Positions 1 to 6,051 of a stretch of DNA of 7,776 bases are shown here, piece after piece (the stretch's first letter is position 1; every line of letters starts with the position of its first letter). The DNA comes from Chloroflexota bacterium (GTDB lineage Bacteria > Chloroflexota > Limnocylindria > P2-11E), in assembly GCA_005889445.1 (NCBI GenBank), contig VBGS01000075.1, forward strand, positions 1 to 7,776. The letters are read 5' to 3'. The position numbers were made by a program, and so were the translations under genes. The notes under the pieces were generated by a model. That model saw only the letters and a list, made by a program, of their open reading frames with translations, was not told the origin of the DNA and made no database searches.

Positions 1-1
1 C

Positions 2-649
2 GCCGGCCACGTGTTCAAAGGTAAGCGCGATGCCCGCCTGGTGCAGATCCGCGCGGAGTACGCCGACGCGACGCGGACACTGACGCTCACGTTTCCAAGC
101 GGCGAGCGGGTCCAGGGGGTTGCCGAGGACGGGCCGCCGCTCGCGCACCTGGTGCACGGTCAGCCGGCCGAAGCGGCCACCGTCGTGGGGCCATGGAGCG
201 AGGCGGTTTCGTCATTCGTCGGAGAGCAGCTGACGCTCGTTCGGCCCGCTCGCGGCGCCGTGGATCGCGGCTCCGCCGGAGCGTTCAGCCTGGTGTCCCG
301 CGCTTCACTGGACGAGCTCGCCCGCGCGGCCGGGCTCGACACGCATATTGACGGCCGTCGGTTTCGCATGCTGTTCGAAGTCGACGGCCTGCGCGCGCAT
401 GAGGAGGACAGCTTCGTCGGCCGTACCGTCCGCATCGGTGGCGCGGTCGTGCGCGCTTCCGGGAACGTCGGGCGATGCGTCGTCACGACACGCGATCCCG
501 AGTCGGGCGTGTCAGATCTGCAGACGCTGCACGTGCTCGGCCGCTACCGGGCGGAGGTCGCATCGACCGAGCCGCTGCCGTTCGGCGTCTACGGCGAAGT
601 GATCACGGCCGGTCGCGTGCGCACTGGCGACGAGATCACCGCGATCTAG
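2..649 (+). CDS. MOSC domain-containing protein (5' end outside window)
   Basis: The frame is open to the left edge of the window, so the gene is 5'-truncated. A GTG at 11 gives 212 residues but is probably internal: MOSC proteins usually begin with a further 30-50 residues of N-terminal beta-barrel, and the residues here (KRDARLVQIRAEY) resemble the middle of that barrel. Counting from the GTG, residues 1 to about 90 fit the MOSC N-terminal barrel and about 90-212 the MOSC domain. The hallmark is GRCVVTTRDPESG at 154-166. Its cysteine (156), the only one in the visible protein, matches the molybdenum-cofactor-binding cysteine of the mARC/YcbX/YiiM superfamily. Such proteins use a molybdenum cofactor, often to reduce N-hydroxylated compounds; the substrate here cannot be inferred. 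It ends with TAG, 19 bp before the stop of a convergent gene. Confidence 0.85.
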   Translation, partial: AGHVFKGKRDARLVQIRAEYADATRTLTLTFPSGERVQGVAEDGPPLAHLVHGQPAEAATVVGPWSEAVSSFVGEQLTLVRPARGAVDRGSAGAFSLVSRASLDELARAAGLDTHIDGRRFRMLFEVDGLRAHEEDSFVGRTVRIGGAVVRASGNVGRCVVTTRDPESGVSDLQTLHVLGRYRAEVASTEPLPFGVYGEVITAGRVRTGDEITAI

Positions 650-650
650 A

Positions 651-677
651 CCGGCGGGCCGTGCCCGCTCAGGCGGG
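651..677. terminator. possible bidirectional terminator hairpin between convergent genes
   Basis: Between the stop codons of the MOSC gene (+) and the small membrane-protein gene (-) lies a perfect 6-bp stem: GCGGGC at 654-659, a 3-nt loop CGT, and GCCCGC at 663-668. A competing 5-bp stem pairs 664-668 with 673-677. There is no T-tract on either side, so this is not a classical intrinsic terminator. Position and symmetry are the only support, and short GC stems are common at this base composition. Confidence 0.3.
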
Positions 678-986
678 TCGTTCGATGACGCCGAGCACGA
701 GGCCGCTTGCGACCAGGAGCGCGAGCGCGATGACGACGACGACGGCGATCCGCCTGAAGTCACGGACGACGTACGAGCGCTCGGACGCCGCGGCGCGTTC
801 GAGCGCCCCCGACGGCGCCCCGATGGCGCGCGCCGTCCCGGTGCGCGTGCCGTAGCGCGGCCGCGGACCTCCCGCTCGCGCGGGCTCGCCTTCGACCGCG
901 GTCGTCGTGACGCGCGTCGCGGATGCCCGGCGCGCGGCCTCGAGGGATCGCCGCGAGCGCGAGCGGATGCGGTGCTTCTTTGCCAT
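669..986 (-). CDS. small single-pass membrane protein, function unknown
   Basis: Reading the minus strand from ATG at 986 to TGA at 669-671 gives 105 residues. The frame stays open further upstream, but that extension would run antisense through the DUF4446 gene, so I place the start at the ATG in the divergent gap. Residues 1-28 are very basic (MAKKHRIRSRSRR and more Arg) and probably cytosolic. About 29-70 is a low-complexity linker rich in Ala, Gly, Arg and Thr. About 79-100 is a strong hydrophobic helix (IAVVVVIALALLVASGLVLGV), followed by only five residues, so the protein looks tail-anchored. The stretch SYVVRDFRRI just before the helix resembles a Tyr/Arg-rich boundary I associate with small hypothetical proteins of high-GC Chloroflexota. 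No enzymatic motif is visible. It is divergent from the DUF4446 gene, and the two may share a regulatory region. No Shine-Dalgarno precedes the ATG. Confidence 0.62.
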   Translation of the reverse strand: MAKKHRIRSRSRRSLEAARRASATRVTTTAVEGEPARAGGPRPRYGTRTGTARAIGAPSGALERAAASERSYVVRDFRRIAVVVVIALALLVASGLVLGVIERPA

Positions 987-990
987 CGGG

Positions 991-1015
991 ATATCGAGGA
1001 TAGCCGACTCGATAT
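991..1015. promoter_or_regulatory. inverted repeat in divergent intergenic region (candidate operator/promoters)
   Basis: ATATCGAG at 991-998 and CTCGATAT at 1008-1015 form a perfect 8-bp inverted repeat around a 9-nt spacer. It sits in the short gap between the divergent starts at 986 (-) and 1026 (+), which is AT-richer than its surroundings. Extended -10-like hexamers exist on both strands: TATCCT on the minus strand (1002 to 997), and TATGCT on the plus strand at 1013-1018, 7 nt before ATG 1026, which would give a leaderless message. No good -35 is visible for either. A dyad of this size fits a dimeric regulator site or back-to-back promoters; this is inferred from position and symmetry only. 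Confidence 0.35.
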
Positions 1016-1025
1016 GCTCCGCGCG

Positions 1026-1520
1026 ATGCTGCTGGACGAACGCACGCTCTCGTTCGCGGTGATCGCGCTTGCCGCGGCGGTGCTCGTGCTCGCGCTGTGG
1101 GTGTTCCTGCTGCATCGTTCGGAGACGACGCTGCAGCGCCGGCTCCGCCGTCTGATCGGCGACGCCGAAGGAAGCGGGTTCGACGAGGTCCTGGACCGGC
1201 AGCTTCGACGGCTCGACGACGTCGCGGGCCGCGTCGACGCGCTCAACAAGCTCCACCACGATCTCGAAGGGCTCACGCAGCGAAGCCTTCAGAAGGTCGG
1301 GGTCGTGCGGTTCAATCCGTTCGCGGATACCGGAGGCGACCAGTCGTTCGCCATCGCGCTCCTGGACGCCGAAGGCAACGGCGTCGTCCTTTCGAGCCTC
1401 CACAGCCGGACCGATACGCGGATCTTCGCGAAGCAGGTCCAGGGCGGACGATCGCGTCACCAGCTCTCCGACGAAGAACAGGACGCGATCCGCCGGGCTC
1501 TCGCACCAGCAGGGGCGTGA
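1026..1520 (+). CDS. DUF4446 family membrane-anchored protein
   Basis: The 164-residue product has one N-terminal membrane helix (about 8-30, FAVIALAAAVLVLALWVFLL). A basic, probably coiled-coil helical segment follows (about 31-90). The C-terminal domain carries the DUF4446 signature: VVRFNPFADTGGDQSF at 93-108, then ALLDAEGNGVVLSSLHSR at 111-128, and LSDEE near 147-151. The molecular function of the family is unknown; it is common in Firmicutes and Chloroflexota. Start choice: an in-frame ATG at 1014 adds only four residues but overlaps the inverted repeat, and a GTG at 972 would run into the divergent gene. ATG 1026 sits just ahead of the helix, as in relatives I know. It heads the six-gene run, and its TGA overlaps the next start (GTGA, 1517-1520). 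The start is uncertain by four codons; the family call is firm. Confidence 0.9.
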   Translation: MLLDERTLSFAVIALAAAVLVLALWVFLLHRSETTLQRRLRRLIGDAEGSGFDEVLDRQLRRLDDVAGRVDALNKLHHDLEGLTQRSLQKVGVVRFNPFADTGGDQSFAIALLDAEGNGVVLSSLHSRTDTRIFAKQVQGGRSRHQLSDEEQDAIRRALAPAGA

Positions 1521-2416
1521 GCGCAGCCAACTCGTTCGCGGACGATCGCGCGCTCGCGATCGTCAATCCCGCCGCCGGGGGCGGCGCCGGAGAACGGATC
1601 GCGCGACGGATGGCCGCTGACTTCAAGGCGCAGGGCGTCCGCATCGACATCGTGCGCACGCCGGCACGAGAGGAGGCGGCTCGCCTCGCGCGGGAGGCGG
1701 CCGCGGACGGATACCGCTTCATCGTCGCGGCCGGAGGCGATGGCACCGCGAACGAGGTCGCGAACGGCCTCGTCGGCAGCGAGGCGGTGCTCGCCCTGTA
1801 CCCGCTGGGCTCGGGCAACGATTTCGCGCGCGCGCTCGGATACCCGCGGCGTCGACGCGATCTCGTGCGATTCCTGCGCACCGCGCAGCGCCGCTCGATC
1901 GATCTCGGCGAGCTGAACGGCCGCGTCTTCGTGAACGCCGCCGGCGTCGGCATCGACGCTCACGTCGCCGCGCGGGTCACCGCCACCACGCGGATCGTGG
2001 GGAGCACCTTCGGCTACCTCGCCGGCGCGCTCGTCGGCATCGCGACCTACCGGCCGCAGGCCATGCGCGTGCTCGTCGACGGAGAGCTCGCGAGCGGGCG
2101 CTTCCTCGCCGTCGTCGCGGCGAATGGGACGCACTTCGGCTCGGGCATGCACGTCGCGCCGCAGGCTTCGCTCGACGACGGCCAGCTCGATGTGATCCTC
2201 GCCGGCGACATGGGGATGTGGTCCTCGCTGATCGCCCTCGCCAAGATCTATCGAGGTACCCACATAGACGGCAAGAAGATCGTCCTCAAACGCGCGCGGG
2301 TCATCGAGATAGAGCTGGAGCGGCCGCTCCCCGCGGAGCTCGACGGTGAGGTCATGCGGGTGCAGCGGCTCTCGATCCGCGTCCGGCCGCACGCCCTGAG
2401 CGTGCTCGCGAGATGA
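1517..2416 (+). CDS. diacylglycerol kinase-family lipid kinase (YegS/DgkB type)
   Basis: The product is 299 residues, typical for bacterial soluble lipid kinases (about 290-310). The N-terminal DAGK catalytic domain shows IVNPAAGGG at 15-23 (first nucleotide-binding loop), AAGGDGTANEV at 71-81 (the GGDGT catalytic signature), and PLGSGNDFAR at 96-105. The C-terminal beta-sandwich domain contains VFVNAAGVGIDA and, near the end, the conserved LDGE. The family transfers the ATP gamma-phosphate to diacylglycerol or related lipids at the cytosolic membrane face, recycling diacylglycerol into phosphatidic acid; the exact lipid cannot be read from sequence. Start is GTG at 1517, overlapping the DUF4446 stop by 4 bp, which implies translational coupling. 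The frame is open further upstream, but that stretch is out-of-frame reading of DUF4446. The stop overlaps selA as ATGA. Confidence 0.92.
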   Translation: MSAANSFADDRALAIVNPAAGGGAGERIARRMAADFKAQGVRIDIVRTPAREEAARLAREAAADGYRFIVAAGGDGTANEVANGLVGSEAVLALYPLGSGNDFARALGYPRRRRDLVRFLRTAQRRSIDLGELNGRVFVNAAGVGIDAHVAARVTATTRIVGSTFGYLAGALVGIATYRPQAMRVLVDGELASGRFLAVVAANGTHFGSGMHVAPQASLDDGQLDVILAGDMGMWSSLIALAKIYRGTHIDGKKIVLKRARVIEIELERPLPAELDGEVMRVQRLSIRVRPHALSVLAR

Positions 2417-3648
2417 AGCGCGCCGACCCACGGCGCAGGCTTCCCTCGGTCGACGCGGTCCTGCGCGCCGCTCGACCCGAGGATTGGGAGCGCGAGCGTT
2501 TCACGAAAGCGGCCCGCGAGGTCCTCGGGCGGGCTCGGACCGAACGGGAATCGGGGAACGCGGAGACGTTCGCCGCGCGGACGCGAGCCCTGATCGAGGA
2601 CCGCGACCGGCCGACGCTCCTCCGCGTCATCAACGCGACCGGTGTCATTCTCCAGACCAACCTCGGCAGAGCCCCGCTGTCGTCCGGCGCGATCGCCGCC
2701 ATCGCGGACGCGGCCGGCGCGGTGAGCGTCGAGTACGACCTCGTCGCCGGAAAGCGGGGGGAGCGACACGGTCACGCGGGCCGGCTCATCGCGGACCTGG
2801 CCGAGGCCGAGGACGGCTGCGTGGTGAACAACAACGCCGCCGCCGTCCTGCTTGCGCTCGCCGCGCTCGCGTCGCGCAAGGAGGTCATCGTCGCGCGCGG
2901 TGAGCTGGTCGAGATCGGTGGCGGATTCCGCATCCCCGACGTCCTGCGACGCTCGGGGGCGAAACTGGTCGAGGTCGGGACGACGAATCGCACCTATGCG
3001 CGCGACTACGCCGGCGCGATCACCGCGCGCACCGGCGCGATCCTTCGCGTCCACGCGAGCAACTTCAAGGTCACCGGTTTTGTCGCGCGCGCGGATGGTC
3101 GCGAGCTGGCCTCCCTCGCGCACGAGCACAACGTCGCGTTCATCCACGACCTCGGGAGCGGCACGCTCCTCGACACCGCCCGCTACGGACTGGCTCGAGA
3201 GCAGACCATCGGCGAGGCGGTCCGTGAGGGGGCCGATGTCGTGACCTTTAGCGGCGACAAGCTCCTCGGGGGACCGCAGGCCGGTCTCGCCGTCGGCCGC
3301 GCGGCCGCGCTCGGAACCGCTCGAGAGCTATCGACGAGGCCGTGCCGAGATCGAGCTTCCGGTCTGGCGCATGATCGCCGCCACGCCGCGCTCGCTCGCC
3401 GAGCGCGCGAGCGCTCTGGCGACGCGGCTCGCGACGGAAGGCATCGCGGCCGAGACGATCGCGACGAGCTCGACCGTTGGCGGTGGCGCCCTGCCCGAGG
3501 AGACGCAGCCCTCGTTCGCCGTCGCGTTGTCGGGACCGCACGTGACCAAGCTCGCCGCGTCGCTGCGCGCCGGCGACCCGCCGGTCATCGCGCGCATCGT
3601 CGACGAGCGCGTCGCGCTCGACCTGCGAAGCGTCTTGCCCGAGCATGA
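2413..3648 (+). CDS. selA: selA, L-seryl-tRNA(Sec) selenium transferase, 5' portion (frameshifted)
   Basis: SelA is a PLP enzyme that converts Ser-tRNA(Sec) through an aminoacrylyl intermediate to Sec-tRNA(Sec), using selenophosphate. Residues 1 to about 300 are clear SelA: the N-terminal domain, RVINATGVILQTNLGRAPLS at 71-90, VVNNNAAAVLLAL at 137-149, VEVGTTNRT at 186-194, and the PLP-lysine motif FSGDKLLGGPQAG at 279-291 with Lys283. After VGRAAAL (about residue 300, near 3312) homology stops. The remaining 110 or so residues of this frame, rich in Arg and Ala, are out-of-frame translation up to TGA at 3646-3648. The genuine C-terminus continues in another frame (next entry). The segment expected between them, about 24 residues including the conserved Arg-x-Asp-Lys region, is absent in every frame. 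As given, the product would lack the C-terminal domain and be inactive. Start ATG overlaps the lipid-kinase stop by 4 bp. Confidence 0.9.
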   Translation: MKRADPRRRLPSVDAVLRAARPEDWERERFTKAAREVLGRARTERESGNAETFAARTRALIEDRDRPTLLRVINATGVILQTNLGRAPLSSGAIAAIADAAGAVSVEYDLVAGKRGERHGHAGRLIADLAEAEDGCVVNNNAAAVLLALAALASRKEVIVARGELVEIGGGFRIPDVLRRSGAKLVEVGTTNRTYARDYAGAITARTGAILRVHASNFKVTGFVARADGRELASLAHEHNVAFIHDLGSGTLLDTARYGLAREQTIGEAVREGADVVTFSGDKLLGGPQAGLAVGRAAALGTARELSTRPCRDRASGLAHDRRHAALARRARERSGDAARDGRHRGRDDRDELDRWRWRPARGDAALVRRRVVGTARDQARRVAARRRPAGHRAHRRRARRARPAKRLARA

Positions 3649-3754
3649 TGAGGCGCTTGCGCGCGCCGTCGTCGGCGCGCTCGCGAAAGGGGGAGCAGAT
3701 GGATCTTCGTGCAACTCGGACGGACAGAGCACCCGCGCCCGTCGGCCCATATAG
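3320..3754 (+). pseudogene. selA: selA, 3' portion in a different frame
   Basis: Reading from about 3320 in the frame of ATG 3371 restores SelA homology: LESYRRGRAEIELPVWRMIA, then STVGGGALPEE (compare the family's SQVGGGSLP), RAGDPPVIARI, and VALDLRSVLPEHDEAL, the usual SelA C-terminus. It is displaced from the upstream frame: the distance 2413 to 3371 is 3n+1, so a net loss of 3n+2 bases (for example 71 or 74) fits both the frame change and the missing block. An isolated translation from ATG 3371 would make 127 residues with no PLP site, so independent function is unlikely. The frame runs 56 bp into ridA, and its last 20 or so residues (after VVGAL) are not SelA-like. The two parts plus the missing block would give about 468 residues, close to the normal 460. 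Confidence 0.8.
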
Positions 3755-4085
3755 CCAGGCGATCGTCGCCGGCGATTTCGTCTTCTGCGCGGGCCAGCTC
3801 GCACTGGATCCCGTGAGCGGTCAGCTCGTCGGGGGCGACGACGTGAAGGCGCAGACCCGGCGGGTCCTCGACAACCTTGCCGCGGTCCTCGTCGAATCGG
3901 GATCGGGCCTGGACCGGGTCACGAAGACGACGGTCTTCCTGACCGATCTTGCTGATTTCGCGGCGATGAACGAGATCTATGCCGAGCGCTTCGGATCGCA
4001 CCGGCCGGCGCGGTCGACCGTTCCGGTCAGCGCGCTCGCGCGGGGCGGCAAGGTCGAGATCGAATGCATCGCGGTCCGACGCTGA
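3699..4085 (+). CDS. ridA: RidA family reactive intermediate/imine deaminase
   Basis: The 128-residue product has the same length as E. coli RidA and aligns almost end to end from memory. Visible landmarks are APAPVGPYSQAI at 11-22, FCAGQLALDP at 29-38, LDRVTKTTVFLTDLADFAAMN at 71-91, PARSTV at 103-108, and VEIECIAVRR at 119-128. Arg105 and Glu120 match the substrate-binding arginine and catalytic-site glutamate of RidA. The family is a cytosolic homotrimer that hydrolyses enamine/imine products of PLP enzymes, such as 2-aminoacrylate, protecting other PLP enzymes. ATG 3699 is chosen because it follows a purine-rich GGGGGAG (3689-3695) and gives the standard N-terminus; an in-frame ATG at 3645 would add 18 non-homologous residues. 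It lies between selA and selB, which fits an aminoacrylate-producing context. Confidence 0.93.
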   Translation: MDLRATRTDRAPAPVGPYSQAIVAGDFVFCAGQLALDPVSGQLVGGDDVKAQTRRVLDNLAAVLVESGSGLDRVTKTTVFLTDLADFAAMNEIYAERFGSHRPARSTVPVSALARGGKVEIECIAVRR

Positions 4086-4095
4086 CGCGCGCGGC

Positions 4096-6051
4096 GTGAC
4101 CCAGCGCGCGCCGGCCGAGGCGTCGGGGCGGACCGGGGTCATCGCCACGGCCGGCCACGTCGACCATGGGAAGTCGACGCTCATCACGGCGCTCACCGGT
4201 ATCGATCCCGATCGGCTCCGCGAGGAGCGCGAGCGAGGGATGACGATCGACCTCGGTTTCGCCTGGTTGCGTCTGCCGGATGGACGGGACCTCGGCATCG
4301 TGGACGTCCCGGGCCACCAGGACTTCATCCGCAACATGCTGGCCGGGGTCGGTGCGGTCGATGCCGTGCTGCTCGTCGTGGCGCTCGACGAGGGCGTCAT
4401 GCCCCAGACGCGCGAGCATCTGGCGATCCTTCGCATTCTCGGCGTCGAGCGCGGCATCGTCGCGCTGACGAAGCGCGATCTGGTCGACGATGAATGGGCG
4501 GCGCTCGCGCGCGCGGATGTGACCGCGGTCCTCCGCGATACCCCGCTCGCGGCCGCGCCGCTGGTCGAGGTCTCGGCGATGACGCGGCGCGGCCTTGACG
4601 ATCTCGTTCAGCAGATCGCGGACGTCCTCGCCGGTGCGCCTCCCCGCCGGGACGTCGACCGGCCGCGCCTGCCCATCGATCGCGCGTTCACGCTCGCCGG
4701 TTTCGGCACGGTCGTGACCGGGACGCTCGTCGAAGGGACCTTCAGGGTCGGAGAAGAGATCGAGATCCTGCCGCGGCACGCGCGAGCACGTATCCGCGGG
4801 ATCCAAACGCACAAGAAGGGCCTCGAGGTCGCGGCGGCCGGAAGCCGCGTCGCCCTCAACCTCTCCGGGATCGCGAAGGAAGAGCTCGCTCGCGGGATGG
4901 TGGTCGCACGGCCCGGCACGGTCGCACCGACCTCGGTCCTCGCCGCGCGCGTAAGCGTGCTCTCCTCGGGAGCCAGTCCTCTCGGGCATGACGATGACGT
5001 CAAGCTGCACACCGGCACGGCCGAGGTGATGGCGCGCATCGCGCTCCTCGAGGGCCATGAGATCGTCCCCGGTGAGACCGCCTGGGCCCAGCTCCGTCTG
5101 GCCGAGCCCATCGCCGCCTCGCTCGGTGATCGCTTCGTGCTGCGCCGCCCGTCGCCACCCCAGACCATCGGCGGCGGCGAGATCGCGGATACCTCAGGCG
5201 AGCGACTGCGCCGTCGACGGGACGCGGTCGAGGCGCTCGAGAAGCGGACCGCCCCGACGCCCCAGACGCGGCTGCTCGCGGCGCTGGATGTGCCGAGGAC
5301 CCCGGACGAGGCCGGTGCCCGCAGCGGCCTCGGCTCGTCGGAGCGCGACGCCGCGCTAACGGCCTTGCTCGCCGATGGTCGCGCGGTGCGCCTCGGTGAC
5401 GCGGTCGTCGGACGCGACGCCTACGAGGCGATGGCCACGCGGGTCGAACGCGCGCTCGCGGCCGCGCATCGCAGGGCACCGCTCCGCGCCGGCGCGCCCC
5501 GCGAGGAGCTGCGCTCCCTGCTCGGCCTCACCGCGAAACGCTTCAGCGCGCTGGTGGACCAGCTCGCGCGCGACGACCGACTCGTCGAACGGGTCGCCTC
5601 GCTCGCGCTCCCCGGTCACGTCCCGACGCTCTCGGCCGATCAGGAGGCGATGTGGACGCGCGCCCGGGCAGCGCTTGCTCATGATCCGCTTCAGCCCCCG
5701 TCGCCCCAGTCGCTCGAGGCCGACTACGGACTCGATCGCGAGCTTGTCGCGGCGCTCGCGGAACGAGGCGACCTCATCCGGATAGGCACGGAGGCGGTGT
5801 TCCTACCCGAGGCGGTAGCGCGCTTCGCCACGGCCGTCATCGACGACCTCGAAGCGAATGCGACCATCACCGTCTCGCGCGCTCGCGATCTCACGCAGTC
5901 CAGCCGAAAGCACGTGCTCCCGCTGCTTCAGCTCCTCGACGATCACGGGATCACCCGGCGTAGCGGCGATGACCGCGTCCTGGTGGTCGCGCCAGCGCAC
6001 GCCCGTGAGCGCGTGATTACGCTCACCCGTCGGAAAGAGGTGGTGCGATGA
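4096..6051 (+). CDS. selB: SelB, selenocysteine-specific translation elongation factor
   Basis: The product is 651 residues; family members run about 610-650. The N-terminal GTPase has all motifs: G1 GHVDHGKST at 20-28, G2 region RGMTIDLGFAW at 47-57, G3 DVPGHQDFI at 70-78, G4 TKRD at 125-128, and G5 SAM at 159-161. EF-Tu-like domains II and III follow (IDRAFTLAGFGTVVTGT at 193-209, through about 365). About 375-651 is the array of winged helices that binds the SECIS hairpin. The last helix is well kept: SRKHVLPLLQLLDDHG followed by ITRRSGDDRVL, about 603-629. SelB brings Sec-tRNA(Sec) to ribosomes stalled at recoded UGA. Start is GTG 4096, 10 bp after the ridA stop; the frame is open upstream to ATG 3979, but that stretch is ridA out of frame. 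No Shine-Dalgarno is visible, so coupling to ridA is likely. The stop overlaps pepA (ATGA). Confidence 0.96.
   Translation: MTQRAPAEASGRTGVIATAGHVDHGKSTLITALTGIDPDRLREERERGMTIDLGFAWLRLPDGRDLGIVDVPGHQDFIRNMLAGVGAVDAVLLVVALDEGVMPQTREHLAILRILGVERGIVALTKRDLVDDEWAALARADVTAVLRDTPLAAAPLVEVSAMTRRGLDDLVQQIADVLAGAPPRRDVDRPRLPIDRAFTLAGFGTVVTGTLVEGTFRVGEEIEILPRHARARIRGIQTHKKGLEVAAAGSRVALNLSGIAKEELARGMVVARPGTVAPTSVLAARVSVLSSGASPLGHDDDVKLHTGTAEVMARIALLEGHEIVPGETAWAQLRLAEPIAASLGDRFVLRRPSPPQTIGGGEIADTSGERLRRRRDAVEALEKRTAPTPQTRLLAALDVPRTPDEAGARSGLGSSERDAALTALLADGRAVRLGDAVVGRDAYEAMATRVERALAAAHRRAPLRAGAPREELRSLLGLTAKRFSALVDQLARDDRLVERVASLALPGHVPTLSADQEAMWTRARAALAHDPLQPPSPQSLEADYGLDRELVAALAERGDLIRIGTEAVFLPEAVARFATAVIDDLEANATITVSRARDLTQSSRKHVLPLLQLLDDHGITRRSGDDRVLVVAPAHARERVITLTRRKEVVR

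Noticed and set aside
1097..1516. N-terminal extension of the lipid kinase upstream of GTG 1517
   Set aside because: The extra 140 residues are out-of-frame translation of DUF4446, low complexity and Arg-rich. The GTGA overlap start gives the normal family length.
1518..1520. UGA stops in this run read as selenocysteine, given the nearby sel genes
   Set aside because: The DUF4446, selB, ridA and pepA products end at their normal family C-termini at these UGAs, with no Cys-aligned position or convincing SECIS hairpin after them.
1457..2431. 324-codon minus-strand frame across the lipid kinase gene
   Set aside because: Antisense to a gene with clear DAGK motifs; the translation has no family resemblance and low-complexity composition.
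3290..3375. Programmed ribosomal frameshift in selA
   Set aside because: No slippery heptamer or downstream pseudoknot is evident. A conserved block of about 24 residues is missing altogether, which recoding cannot restore.
3979..4095. Upstream ATG start for selB inside ridA
   Set aside because: It would add 39 Arg/Ser-rich residues before the G1 motif, read out of frame through the conserved ridA C-terminus. GTG 4096 fits the family N-terminus.
4027..5058. 343-codon minus-strand frame across selB
   Set aside because: Antisense to the SelB GTPase region; composition is that of a GC-driven shadow frame with no domain.
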